DNA from: CAKZYD01 sp039026755
Lineage (GTDB): Bacteria; Pseudomonadota; Alphaproteobacteria; Sphingomonadales; CAKZYD01
Assembly: GCA_039026755.1 (NCBI GenBank)
Contig: JBCCLR010000121.1
Location: forward strand, 1 to 11,358
Length of the DNA: 11,358 bases
Reading direction: 5' to 3'
The notes under the pieces are model-generated. The model had not been told where the DNA came from and did not search any database. It worked only from the letters and a program-made list of their open reading frames with translations. The position numbers and the translations under genes were made by a program. Shown piece by piece: positions 1 through 8,004 of this stretch. The first letter of the stretch is position 1; each line of letters begins with the position of its first letter.

Positions 1-26
1 AGTTTTTTTGGAGCGCAGGCATAACC

Positions 27-1121
27 ATGGCTAAATGGGCACTTTTTGCCGCCGCAACACTTGGGCTCATTGCGGTGACCTTCTTGCTCGCCAGTCCGCA
101 AGGAACGCAAAATACACTGCGTCGACCAAGCAATAAGTTGGTCGAAGTCAAGCCGGTGCGCGCAATTACCGTGCAGGACGAAATTGAGGCGCTTGGCACG
201 CTGCGCGCCAATGAAGAGGTAACAATCGTCGCTGAAAATCAAGGCGTCATCACCGCAATTAATTTCGATGAGGGTGGCCAGGTCACGGCCGGCGACTTGC
301 TTATTCAGCTTGATGACCAAGAAGAGCGCGCCCTGCTCGCCTCCGCGCGCGAGGTCGCACGAGAAGCCCAGCGCCAATTTGAACGGTTAAAAGAACTGCG
401 CCAGCGCAACACAGTTAGTCAAGCAAGCGTCGATGAACAGCGCGCTGCTGTATCAACCGCCCGAGCAGATGTTCGCGTCGCAGAGGTGCGGCTGGCCAAA
501 CGCGCCTTGAGAGCGCCATTTTCAGGGCGCATAGGGCTGCGCGACGTGAGCCGCGGCGATTTATTACAAGCTGGCAGCGCCGTCGCGACGCTCGATGACG
601 TCTCCGTTCTTAAAATTGTATTTGACGTGCCAGAACGATTTTTATCCAGCCTCAAGCCCGGTTTGGACGTTGCCGGTATTGCTGCGGCATATCCCAAAGA
701 TATTTTTAATGGAACGATTGACCGCGTTGACACACGCATTGACATGATCACCCGTACCGTCGACGTCCGGGCAATTATTCCCAATGACGACAACAAGCTG
801 AAGCCGGGGCTTTCTATGACTGTAAAATTGCTCGGTCAGGAACGGCCCGCGTTGATCGTTGATGACACAGCGATCGTCTCGATCGAAGACCGGCAATATG
901 CCTTCGTCGTCGTCGGCGATGTCGTCAAACAAACGCGCATCGAAATTGGCGTGCGCTATGATGACTATGTTGAAGTGGTCTCAGGCCTCAGTGCAGGGCA
1001 ACGTGTGGTGGTTAAAGGGCTGCAAGGTCTGTCAGACGGCATGGCCATCCGCGCCCAAGAGGTGGCCATACCGACGGCGGTCGATAGTGATGCAGCGGCC
1101 AAAGCACCCATTGGGAGCTAA
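27..1121 (+). CDS. RND efflux periplasmic adaptor (membrane fusion protein, HlyD/AcrA type)
   Basis: A 364-residue periplasmic adaptor that would bridge the inner-membrane RND pump encoded next to an outer-membrane channel. Residues about 4-22 form one hydrophobic N-terminal segment with no lipobox cysteine, so it is probably membrane-anchored or cleaved by signal peptidase I rather than a lipoprotein. The order is that of the family: first lipoyl half near 55-95 (LGTLRANEEV, then GQVTAGDLLIQLD), an alanine/arginine/glutamate-rich coiled-coil hairpin at about 97-160, the second lipoyl half with RAPFSGRIG, then beta-barrel and membrane-proximal domains (VFDVPERFL, LKPGLSMTVKL, VVVKGLQGLSDG). 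Length is normal for the family. The ATG at 27 follows a GGAG at 10-13 with a rather long spacer. The next gene starts 3 bp after the stop, so the two are surely co-transcribed. The substrate cannot be told from sequence. The promoter lies mostly outside the window. Confidence 0.95.
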   Translation: MAKWALFAAATLGLIAVTFLLASPQGTQNTLRRPSNKLVEVKPVRAITVQDEIEALGTLRANEEVTIVAENQGVITAINFDEGGQVTAGDLLIQLDDQEERALLASAREVAREAQRQFERLKELRQRNTVSQASVDEQRAAVSTARADVRVAEVRLAKRALRAPFSGRIGLRDVSRGDLLQAGSAVATLDDVSVLKIVFDVPERFLSSLKPGLDVAGIAAAYPKDIFNGTIDRVDTRIDMITRTVDVRAIIPNDDNKLKPGLSMTVKLLGQERPALIVDDTAIVSIEDRQYAFVVVGDVVKQTRIEIGVRYDDYVEVVSGLSAGQRVVVKGLQGLSDGMAIRAQEVAIPTAVDSDAAAKAPIGS

Positions 1122-1124
1122 CCG

Positions 1125-4100
1125 ATGTTTCTGTCTGATTTAAGTGTCAAACGTCCAGTTTTCGCGACGGTGATCTCGGCCCTGATGCTGTCACTGGGCA
1201 TTTTTTCTCTGTTTCAAATGCCGCTGCGCGAGACGCCCGATATTGACCCTCCCGTCGTGTCAATTCGCACTGAGTATACCGGCGCCTCTGCTGCCATCGT
1301 GGAATCAAAGGTCACGCAGATCATCGAAGACGAGATCAGCGGGATCGAGGGCATAGAAACGATTGAATCGGGCAGTCGAGATGGCCGCTCTGACATCACC
1401 ATCACATTCAAAATCGAACGCGACATTGATGCTGCGTCCAATGATGTGCGTGACCGGGTTGCCCGCGTGGTGGACCGGTTGCCAGATGAGGCAGAGTCGC
1501 CAGAAGTCGCCAAAGCAGATGGCGACACTGAACCGATCATGTGGATCAACGTCATATCTGATTCGCTCAATGAGCTCGAGCTGACCGACTACATCGACCG
1601 CTTTCTGGTCGATCGGTTGTCCGCTGTAAATGGCGTGTCGCGGATACGCGTAGGCGGTGAAAAGCGCTATGCCATGCGTATCTGGCTAGATCGCAAGAAG
1701 ATGGCGCTGCGCGATATCACGGTCAATGACATTGAAGATATTTTGACGCGCGAAAACATTGAGTTGCCCGCTGGTCGCATTGAAACCAGTGCGCGCGATT
1801 TATCGGTGCGAACGCTGCGCAAATATTCAACCCCGGAGGACTTTAGATCGTTGGTTCTACGGCGCGGCATGGACGGCGCTTTGGTGCGGCTTGGCGATGT
1901 GGCAGAGGTTGTGCTCGGCGCGGCCGAAACCCGCAGCGAATTTCGCGCCAGCGGCAAACCTGGGCTGGCCTTGGGGATTATCAAGCAAAGCAAAGCCAAC
2001 ACCCTCGAAGTGGCGCGGGGCATCAAGGCCGAGGTGGCGCGCGTGCGCCCCTCTTTCCCCGATGGCCTCGACATCTTTGTCAGCACAGACTATTCGATCT
2101 TCATTGAAGCGGCGCTGACGGAAGTGAATCGGACCTTAGCGATTACCGCGCTGCTTGTTGTGGTGGTGATTTTTCTGTTTGTGGGAGATGTGAAGGCCAC
2201 ACTCGTTCCTGCTGTAACCGTACCAATCTCTTTGGTGTCGTCATTTATAGCGCTCGCGCTGTTCGGTTTTTCCATCAATATTTTGACCTTGCTCGCCATG
2301 GTCTTGGCCATCGGGCTGGTGGTTGATGATGCTATTGTCGTCCTTGAAAATATCTATCGCCGAGTGCGCAAAGGCGAACCGCCCCTATTGGCGGCCTATC
2401 GCGGCGCACAGCAAGTCGGCTTTGCGGTCATCGCAACCACAATTGTTTTGATTGCTGTTCTGATGCCGATCTCCCTCATTCCGGGCGACGTGGGGCGGCT
2501 ATTTAGCGAGTTTGCTCTTACTCTGGCTGCGACAGTGTTTTTCTCTTCCATCGTCGCGCTTACTTTATGCCCGGTGCTGTGCACGCTGCTCCTGTCACAA
2601 GAAAGTGGGCCCAACCGCTTGGGGCGCTTTGCTGACCAGCGGCTTGATAAATTGCGCGATGCCTATAGCCGTGTACTGAAATGGTTTTTAGATCAGCCGC
2701 TGGTTGCCGTTTTCCTTACGATTGCGGCGCTGTGCACAATTTTTATGTTGATGCAGCGCTTGCCGGGTGAGTTTGTTCCACCGGAAGACCGTGGGTCATT
2801 TTTCATCATCGCCGATGCGCCGGTTGGCACCAGCTTCGCATACTCACAAGACCGGCAACGTGAAGCTGAAGCTGAGATGGAATCGCTGATAGGTGACGGC
2901 AAACCCGGCGATCGGTTCTTGTCGTTTGTCCCGCGCTTTGGCAGCTCCACGGGCGGGTTCAACATCATCAACTTGAAAGATTGGTCCGACAGGGACGAAT
3001 CTGTGCATGACCTGGCGCGCGCGGCCTATGTTTCCATGCAAAAATATCCTGGCGCGACCTTCTTGGCATTCCCAAGGCGCGGCCTTGGCGGCGGGCGAGC
3101 GCGGCAAAATCTAGAAATTGTGATTGGCGGCGGCACATTCGAGCAGCTCCGGCCATTGCGTGATAAAATGCTCAAGGCCTTGGCAGACAACCCGAATATC
3201 TATGGCCAAGACGCCGATTATAAAGAGACCACGCCGCAACTCACCGTGGACATTGATCGCAACCGCGCAGCCGATTTAGGCGTTTCCATCCAGGCCATTG
3301 GTAGAACGCTGGAGACAATGCTTGGAAGCCGCAAAATCACGACATTTATTCAAGATGGCGAAGAATATGATGTGATCTTGCAAGCTGGCGTGAGCGATCG
3401 GCGAACACCGTCTGATCTCAACAACATGTACGTGCGCTCGACCACATCGAACACGCTTATTCCGCTCTCTAACCTTGTGTCGCTGAATGAGATTGGCACA
3501 GCAGACACACTGAACCGCTTCAACCGGCTGCGCGCGATTACCATTTCCGCGTCCACCCGGCCTGGGTATCCACTTGGCGATGCTGTCGGATATGTCAAAG
3601 ATGTCGCTAGCGAAATCCTGCCCGAAGGCACGACGCTAGACTTTAAAGGCGAAGCGCGGGATCTGGCCAATTCCAACGCTGCGCTTGCCCTTGCCTTTGG
3701 CTTATCACTGCTGGTGGTCTTCCTGGTGCTGTCGGCTCAATTTGAAAGCTTTAAGCACCCGTTTGTGATCATGATTGCGGTGCCGTTTGCCATTGCCTCA
3801 GCCCTGCTTGGCCTTGCCGCATCTGGCCAAACGCTGAACATTTATTCGCAGATCGGCATCATCGTTTTGGTTGGTCTGGCGGCAAAAAACAGCATTCTCA
3901 TCGTGGAATTCATCAACCAATTGCGCGAGAAAGGTGTCCCGGCGGATGAGGCGATTATTGTCGCAAGTCGGGAGCGCCTGAGACCCATTTTAATGACTAG
4001 TTTGTCAACCAGCTTGGGCGCGGTGCCGCTCATGATTGCCAGCGGCGCAGGGTCTGAAGCGCGGGTCGCTATTGGTGTGGTGATTTTCTATGGCGTATTC

Positions 4101-4265
4101 GTCTCTATGATTTTCACGTTGTTCGTAGTGCCCGTCTTCTATCAGCTGTTTGGCCGCAACACGCGAGCGCCAAACGCCGTTGCTGTTGAGGTCAATGGAC
4201 TTGATGCGCGCTATCCCCGACTGGTTACCAAGCCGCAAGACCCTGCATCCACACACGCTGAATGA
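1125..4265 (+). CDS. RND multidrug efflux pump, HAE1 family inner-membrane transporter
   Basis: A 1046-residue proton-driven efflux pump of the AcrB/MdtB/MexB kind, expected to work as a trimer in the inner membrane with the adaptor encoded just upstream. It has the family's two-fold repeat: a transmembrane helix near residues 10-30, a large periplasmic porter domain to about 335, helices 2-6 (about 336-490), a seventh near 530, a second periplasmic domain to about 850, and a final cluster of five helices up to about 1010. The proton-relay residues are present: the Asp pair D401-D402 in AIGLVVDDAIVVLENIYRRV and lysine K921 in GLVGLAAKNSILIVEF-like context (VGLAAKNSILIVEF). The ATG has a GGGAG 7 bp upstream, inside the end of the adaptor gene, which fixes the start. 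No TolC-type gene follows, so the outer-membrane partner must be encoded upstream or elsewhere. Family is certain; drug or metabolite substrate is unknown. Confidence 0.97.
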   Translation: MFLSDLSVKRPVFATVISALMLSLGIFSLFQMPLRETPDIDPPVVSIRTEYTGASAAIVESKVTQIIEDEISGIEGIETIESGSRDGRSDITITFKIERDIDAASNDVRDRVARVVDRLPDEAESPEVAKADGDTEPIMWINVISDSLNELELTDYIDRFLVDRLSAVNGVSRIRVGGEKRYAMRIWLDRKKMALRDITVNDIEDILTRENIELPAGRIETSARDLSVRTLRKYSTPEDFRSLVLRRGMDGALVRLGDVAEVVLGAAETRSEFRASGKPGLALGIIKQSKANTLEVARGIKAEVARVRPSFPDGLDIFVSTDYSIFIEAALTEVNRTLAITALLVVVVIFLFVGDVKATLVPAVTVPISLVSSFIALALFGFSINILTLLAMVLAIGLVVDDAIVVLENIYRRVRKGEPPLLAAYRGAQQVGFAVIATTIVLIAVLMPISLIPGDVGRLFSEFALTLAATVFFSSIVALTLCPVLCTLLLSQESGPNRLGRFADQRLDKLRDAYSRVLKWFLDQPLVAVFLTIAALCTIFMLMQRLPGEFVPPEDRGSFFIIADAPVGTSFAYSQDRQREAEAEMESLIGDGKPGDRFLSFVPRFGSSTGGFNIINLKDWSDRDESVHDLARAAYVSMQKYPGATFLAFPRRGLGGGRARQNLEIVIGGGTFEQLRPLRDKMLKALADNPNIYGQDADYKETTPQLTVDIDRNRAADLGVSIQAIGRTLETMLGSRKITTFIQDGEEYDVILQAGVSDRRTPSDLNNMYVRSTTSNTLIPLSNLVSLNEIGTADTLNRFNRLRAITISASTRPGYPLGDAVGYVKDVASEILPEGTTLDFKGEARDLANSNAALALAFGLSLLVVFLVLSAQFESFKHPFVIMIAVPFAIASALLGLAASGQTLNIYSQIGIIVLVGLAAKNSILIVEFINQLREKGVPADEAIIVASRERLRPILMTSLSTSLGAVPLMIASGAGSEARVAIGVVIFYGVFVSMIFTLFVVPVFYQLFGRNTRAPNAVAVEVNGLDARYPRLVTKPQDPASTHAE

Positions 4266-4335
4266 GAGCCTGGCAAATCCCGCCTGCATCGGCTAGTGAA
4301 GGGGCGTATCCATTTGCTGAGGTAAAGCTGTTTGC

Positions 4336-5190
4336 ATGGCGAACTCCAACCTATCTCCACTCGTGTCCACCGAATGGCTTGCGCAGCACCTGAATGCGCC
4401 AGATATCCGCATTGTCGATGCCAGTTGGCATCTACCAGATGCTGGCCGAGACGCGCATGCTGAATATACCGACAGCCATATTCCAGGCAGCGTCTTCCTC
4501 GACTTGGGCGAATTGACTGCTGGGGCGGTTGATCCAGGCGACAAGCTGCCAAGTCCCGAAAAGTTTGCCAGCAGGATGCGCCGGCTTGGCATTGGCGACG
4601 GCAACCGCATCATTTTTTATGACAACACCGAACTCGGGTCTGCGTGCCGGGCATGGTGGCTGCTGCAATATTTCGGACACACAGATGCCGCCGTGCTTGA
4701 TGGCGGGTTTCAGAAATGGGTGCGGGAGGGCCGGCCGGTAGACTTCCTAACGTCGCCGCCCAAGGATCGCCACTTTACTCCCCGAGTCAACTCCCTCGTG
4801 CTCCGCGCGCGGGATCAAATCCTCCGCAATCTGGAGTTAAAGACCGAACAAGTCATCGACGCACGCGGCGCAGGCCGGTTCTCCGGCGAACTGCCCGAGC
4901 CGCGACCTGGCATGCGCGCTGGGCATATTCCAGGCTCAATCAATATGCCCTACACGCTGTTCTTTGGCGAAGATGGCACCTTTAAAAGCCAAACAGAGAT
5001 GACGCAGCTGTTTGAAGAGCATGGTGTCGATCTTGACGCCCCAATTGTTACAACCTGTGGCTCGGGCGTTACGGCCAGTGTCATTGCGCTGGCCTTGCAG
5101 CACGTCGGCGCGCAGCAAGTGGCCCTGTATGATGGCAGCTGGGCCGATTGGGGCGGGCGTGCCGATACACCGGTCGCGACGGGCATTTGA
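4336..5190 (+). CDS. sseA: 3-mercaptopyruvate sulfurtransferase (two-domain rhodanese)
   Basis: A 284-residue tandem-rhodanese enzyme that transfers sulfur from 3-mercaptopyruvate to a thiol or cyanide acceptor, giving pyruvate; cytoplasmic. The inactive N-terminal rhodanese domain spans about 8-130 (VDASWHLPDAGRDAHAEY, HIPGSVFLDL, VLDGGFQKWVREGRPV). The catalytic C-terminal domain spans about 160-280 (VIDARGAGRFSG, MRAGHIPGSINMPYTLFF, YDGSWADWG). The active-site loop CGSGVTAS places the nucleophile at C241; the CGSGVT form rather than CRxGxR is what separates mercaptopyruvate sulfurtransferases from thiosulfate sulfurtransferases. R181 and R190, nine residues apart, match the spacing of the substrate-binding arginines of the family. 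Length is typical. The ATG has only a weak, distant GAGG at 4319-4322. It lies 70 bp after the RND gene and 60 bp before metC on the same strand, so it may head a small sulfur-metabolism operon. Confidence 0.93.
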   Translation: MANSNLSPLVSTEWLAQHLNAPDIRIVDASWHLPDAGRDAHAEYTDSHIPGSVFLDLGELTAGAVDPGDKLPSPEKFASRMRRLGIGDGNRIIFYDNTELGSACRAWWLLQYFGHTDAAVLDGGFQKWVREGRPVDFLTSPPKDRHFTPRVNSLVLRARDQILRNLELKTEQVIDARGAGRFSGELPEPRPGMRAGHIPGSINMPYTLFFGEDGTFKSQTEMTQLFEEHGVDLDAPIVTTCGSGVTASVIALALQHVGAQQVALYDGSWADWGGRADTPVATGI

Positions 5191-5250
5191 CCACATTTGA
5201 ATGCAAGTATGTGAGCCGGCTCCCTCGAAGCCTGGACATTAGCGAGAACC

Positions 5251-6438
5251 ATGAGCAAAAAGACTGTTTCTGACACTGCACTTGCCCATGCCGGGCGCAA
5301 ACCAGAATGGACCAGTGGGATTGTTAATCCGCCGGTCTATCACGCTTCAACATGCATCTTTGAAACCTATGATGATTTTTTAGCAGCCAACGCCAACCCC
5401 AATGAAGGCCTGTTCTACGCGCGGCGCGGCACGCCGACCCAATGGGCCCTCGAAGCAGCGATGATTGAAACCGAGCCAGGGGCAGCAGGCTGCCGGCTTA
5501 CCCCTTCAGGCGTCTCTGCCATTGCCGCGGCCATGCTTAGCGTCGCCAAAACGGGCGATCATGTGTTGGTGAGCGACAACGTCTATGGCCCAACGCGCGC
5601 TTTATCAAATGGCATCCTAAAGCAGATGGGTGTTGAAGCGACGTTTTTTGACCCGCTCATAGGCAGCGATCTTGAGCAACATTTCCGCAGCAATACCGCA
5701 GCTGTGTTTTGTGAAAGCCCCGGCTCGCTGACATTTGAGGTCACAGACACCCCTGCTATTTCGGAGGTCGCTCATGCGCATGGTGCAGCTGTGCTGGTTG
5801 ATAATACCTGGGCCACGGGCCTCCTGTTTAATCCCTTCGATTTTGGCGTTGATATTTCCACTCAGTCGCTAACCAAATATGTTGTTGGCCACTCAGACGC
5901 GATGCTCGGCTGCGTCATGGCCAATGAGACATATTGGCCGCAAACGGAAAAAATGGTGTTTCAGCTCGGCCTATGCGCCTCGCCGGACGATGCATTTTTA
6001 GGCTCTCGGGGCCTGCGAACTTTGGGGGTTCGGCTGCGCCAACATGCTGCAAGTGCGATTAAGGTGGCGGAATATTTGCGCGGCCATCCAGCCGTTGCAT
6101 CCATTTTGCATCCCGCATTTGAAGATTGCCCGGGCCATGAGATTTGGCGACGCGACTTTAGCGGTGCCAGCGGCCTCTTTTCCTTCGTGCTCAAGGCCGG
6201 CAACATGGCTGAAATGCCCAGCTTGGTGAACGAGATGAAGTACTTTAAGATGGGCTTCAGTTGGGGCGGTTTTGAAAGCCTGATCGTTCCCGTGCGCTTA
6301 ACGGGTGAGCGCACAGCCACCGACCGCCCCTACCCTGGACCTATTGTGCGCTTACAAATTGGCCTTGAAGACCCCGAAGACTTAATTGCGGACTTGGATG
6401 CAGGCTTGCGACGCTACCAAGCAGCGGTGGCTCCATAG
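5251..6438 (+). CDS. metC: Cystathionine beta-lyase (PLP-dependent Cys/Met metabolism enzyme)
   Basis: A 395-residue pyridoxal-phosphate enzyme of the Cys/Met metabolism family. Cystathionine beta-lyase splits cystathionine to homocysteine, pyruvate and ammonia on the way to methionine, and also has cysteine desulfhydrase activity in many species. The Schiff-base lysine is K209 in STQSLTKYVVGHSDAMLG. Other family marks are YARRGTPTQWALE (phosphate-binding Tyr/Arg region), DNVYGPTR, ESPGSLTFEV and DNTWATG (the Asp that holds the pyridine nitrogen), and MGFSWGGFESL plus RLQIGLEDPEDLIADL at the C-terminus. The MGFSWGGFESL form fits MetC better than MetB or MetZ, although a gamma-lyase role cannot be excluded. 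Length equals E. coli MetC. The ribosome-binding site is poor (GCGAGA about 6 bp upstream). A weak promoter candidate, TTGACC at 5187-5192 over the sseA stop, has only a poor -10. Its stop is 1 bp from the stop of the convergent gene. Confidence 0.92.
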   Translation: MSKKTVSDTALAHAGRKPEWTSGIVNPPVYHASTCIFETYDDFLAANANPNEGLFYARRGTPTQWALEAAMIETEPGAAGCRLTPSGVSAIAAAMLSVAKTGDHVLVSDNVYGPTRALSNGILKQMGVEATFFDPLIGSDLEQHFRSNTAAVFCESPGSLTFEVTDTPAISEVAHAHGAAVLVDNTWATGLLFNPFDFGVDISTQSLTKYVVGHSDAMLGCVMANETYWPQTEKMVFQLGLCASPDDAFLGSRGLRTLGVRLRQHAASAIKVAEYLRGHPAVASILHPAFEDCPGHEIWRRDFSGASGLFSFVLKAGNMAEMPSLVNEMKYFKMGFSWGGFESLIVPVRLTGERTATDRPYPGPIVRLQIGLEDPEDLIADLDAGLRRYQAAVAP

Positions 6439-6439
6439 C

Positions 6440-6664
6440 TTAGCTGCTCTCGATGTCTGGCCCAGTGCCGAGCCCTGGATCACCGCGCAGATGCATGCCC
6501 ATTCCTGAAAACAGGCCGATGAGCGTCGATAGCAGGAACACGGCAAACCAATGGATCGATCTGCGTCGTCGCCGGCGCTGCCGAATGATGATCAAACCAC
6601 TGATCAGGACAAAACAACCCGCCGCAACACTTGCACCTACTGCCAATTCGGTTTGGAAGTCCAT
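6440..6664 (-). CDS. Small hypothetical membrane protein with two helices and an arginine cluster
   Basis: A 74-residue protein that I do not recognise. A first hydrophobic helix at about 8-27 (VGASVAAGCFVLISGLIIIR) is followed by RQRRRRRR, then a second helix at about 38-57 (HWFAVFLLSTLIGLFSGMGM) and a polar, acidic tail ending in DIESS. By the positive-inside rule the arginine run should be cytoplasmic, with both termini in the periplasm. The ATG at 6664 is preferred over one four codons upstream (6676) because a strong GGAGGGGG Shine-Dalgarno stretch sits 1-8 bp before it, while the upstream ATG has none and would lie almost at the predicted transcript start. It has its own near-consensus promoter (6686-6715). 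It converges tail to tail with metC, 1 bp between stops, leaving no room for a terminator between them. Function unknown. Confidence 0.7.
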   Translation of the reverse strand: MDFQTELAVGASVAAGCFVLISGLIIIRQRRRRRRSIHWFAVFLLSTLIGLFSGMGMHLRGDPGLGTGPDIESS

Positions 6665-6685
6665 ACCCCCTCCCATTTTTGAGAG

Positions 6686-6715
6686 ATTAGGGCTTTGAAA
6701 GGGCCGAGTTGTCAA
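6686..6715 (-). promoter_or_regulatory. Predicted sigma70-type promoter of the small membrane protein gene
   Basis: Read on the - strand there is a perfect -35 box TTGACA (6710-6715), an 18-bp spacer, and CCTAAT (6686-6691), which matches four of six positions of TATAAT. A start about 7 bp downstream would give a very short leader carrying the GGAGG site just ahead of the ATG at 6664. This suggests the 74-residue gene is transcribed on its own and not only by read-through from the patatin gene. Confidence 0.5.
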
Positions 6716-6829
6716 CGTTTGGATAGCAAAATTTTGGGTTAGGCACCAACGGAGCAATTGAGAGTGGCTTTTATGTCAATTGCAACGGGTTTGCGCTGCG
6801 GCCCCGCCGTTTGTAGACCTTTATAAACG

Positions 6830-6845
6830 TTGCTCGCGCGAGCAA
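6830..6845. repeat. Perfect 16-bp palindrome after the patatin gene
   Basis: TTGCTCGCGCGAGCAA is a perfect palindrome starting 14 bp past the stop of the - strand patatin gene. As RNA it could fold as a 6-bp stem with a GCGC loop. There is no run of T on either side in either direction, so it is a poor intrinsic terminator; it may be a weak or Rho-assisted end, a 3' stabilising hairpin, or a binding site for a dimeric protein. Confidence 0.45.
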
Positions 6846-6858
6846 ATTTATGCGAGTC

Positions 6859-7917
6859 TCAGCAGCGGGATTGAATGATTTGATCATCATCCTCAAACAA
6901 GCTGCGCAAGTTGACGCTGCAGTAATTGCCAACTGCATCGCCGTGCTCAACCAGCCAGTCGTCTGCTGCGCGCCGGCCACGATCGCGCAATTCTTCAAGA
7001 AAATCCCATTCAGCGTTGAACTTGCTGGCAGCGCCAAATTTGCTGATCGGCTCAGAGGTAATCATGTGGACGAGCATCTTATTATAGCGGCTCGACTTAA
7101 GTGTCTCTTCTTCGATGAGCCGGCTGACGAAATCCATGGCACGCAACTCGCGTAGCAAGCTTGCATTAAAAGTAATCTCATTAATGCGGTTCAGGATTTC
7201 GCGGCTCGTGCGCGGCACCTCCTCGCGATACACCGGATTGATTTGGACAATGAGAATATCATTGGAACCGCACTCGTAGGAAAACGGCCAAAGCGAGGGA
7301 TTGCCCATATAGCCGCCGTCCCAATAGGCCCCGCCATCAATTTCAACCGCCTGAAACAGCATCGGCAAGCATGCCGAGGCGAGCACGGCGTCGGGCTTTA
7401 AGTCCTTGTTGCGAAACACCTTGACCCGGCCGCTGCGGACATCGGTCGCTGAGATAAACAAATCAGGAGCGCCAGGCTGTTTAACGGCCGCCCAATCGAC
7501 ATGATCAGCAAGCAGATCGCGCAGTGGATTAAGGCCAAACGGATTGAAATCATAAGGTGATAAAACTCGAGACAACAGATCAAAGCCTAAGAAGGCGGGC
7601 GAGCTTTCTAAGCTGAAATCACCAAACAGCTTAGCGAGCGGATTTCGCTTGAAGATGCTGAACTGCGCGGCGTCACTGATCGCCTTCCAAAAGTCATGCA
7701 AATCCAGTCTTGCCTGCTCTGGCCCACCCTTTTGCAGGCCAGCTGCCGTAACCACAGCATTGACCGCACCGGCACTCGTTCCACTTATAGCTTCAATGAA
7801 ATAGCGGTCTTCTTCAAGCAAGCGATCTAAAACGCCCCAGGTATAAGCGCCATGTGCGCCGCCGCCCTGCAAGGCAAGGTTGAGGGCTGGTTTGTTTTGT
7901 TTGCGCTTGGCCGGCAT
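6859..7917 (-). CDS. Patatin-like phospholipase (RssA-like)
   Basis: A serine acyl hydrolase of the patatin family, 352 residues from the chosen start. All catalytic elements are present, numbered from this start: the oxyanion loop LALQGGGAHGAY (about 14-25), the nucleophile elbow SGTSAG with Ser48, and the dyad aspartate in YWDGGYMGNP at about D200. It has no signal peptide, so a cytoplasmic or inner-membrane-associated lipase is likely; the lipid substrate is unknown. The reading frame extends to a GTG at 7989 (376 residues, with another ATG at 7962), but the extra 24 residues are not patatin-like and would leave only 15 bp before the divergent transporter gene. The ATG at 7917, giving MPAKRKQNKPALNLALQGGG, fits homologues better. 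No clear Shine-Dalgarno site is seen for any start. The C-terminal third (NRINEITFNASLLRELRAMD and onward) is typical of proteobacterial members. Confidence 0.88.
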   Translation of the reverse strand: MPAKRKQNKPALNLALQGGGAHGAYTWGVLDRLLEEDRYFIEAISGTSAGAVNAVVTAAGLQKGGPEQARLDLHDFWKAISDAAQFSIFKRNPLAKLFGDFSLESSPAFLGFDLLSRVLSPYDFNPFGLNPLRDLLADHVDWAAVKQPGAPDLFISATDVRSGRVKVFRNKDLKPDAVLASACLPMLFQAVEIDGGAYWDGGYMGNPSLWPFSYECGSNDILIVQINPVYREEVPRTSREILNRINEITFNASLLRELRAMDFVSRLIEEETLKSSRYNKMLVHMITSEPISKFGAASKFNAEWDFLEELRDRGRRAADDWLVEHGDAVGNYCSVNLRSLFEDDDQIIQSRC

Positions 7918-8004
7918 GGGTAACAACGTATTTTTGCAGTGCACAAGATCAAGGCCCAACATCCGCGCTGCACCGATAAAGTTGATCACTAAGGGTTTTG
8001 TGAG
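7918..8004. promoter_or_regulatory. Divergent intergenic region between patatin and MFS genes
   Basis: These 87 bp separate the preferred patatin start and the MFS start and must hold the promoters for both if each is transcribed separately. I find no convincing -35/-10 pair; the best is TTGGGC-N17-CAAAAA on the - strand. AAGGG at 7991-7995, 9 bp before the MFS ATG, is its likely ribosome-binding site. No clear operator palindrome was seen. Confidence 0.35.

Noticed and set aside
1..26. T run at 3-9 as a terminator of an upstream gene
   Set aside because: No stem is visible because the window starts here, so it cannot be judged.
419..796. Long antisense frames within the adaptor and RND genes
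   Set aside because: Shadow frames created by codon bias of the real + strand genes; no start signals or recognisable domains.
5191..5250. SAM riboswitch upstream of metC
   Set aside because: Alphaproteobacterial SAM-II-like elements were considered because of the methionine gene, but the 60-bp gap shows no fitting pseudoknot arms or conserved core.
6859..7989. Long form of the patatin gene starting at GTG 7989
   Set aside because: The extra 24 residues are outside the family domain, lack a ribosome-binding site and leave almost no divergent promoter space; kept only as an alternative.
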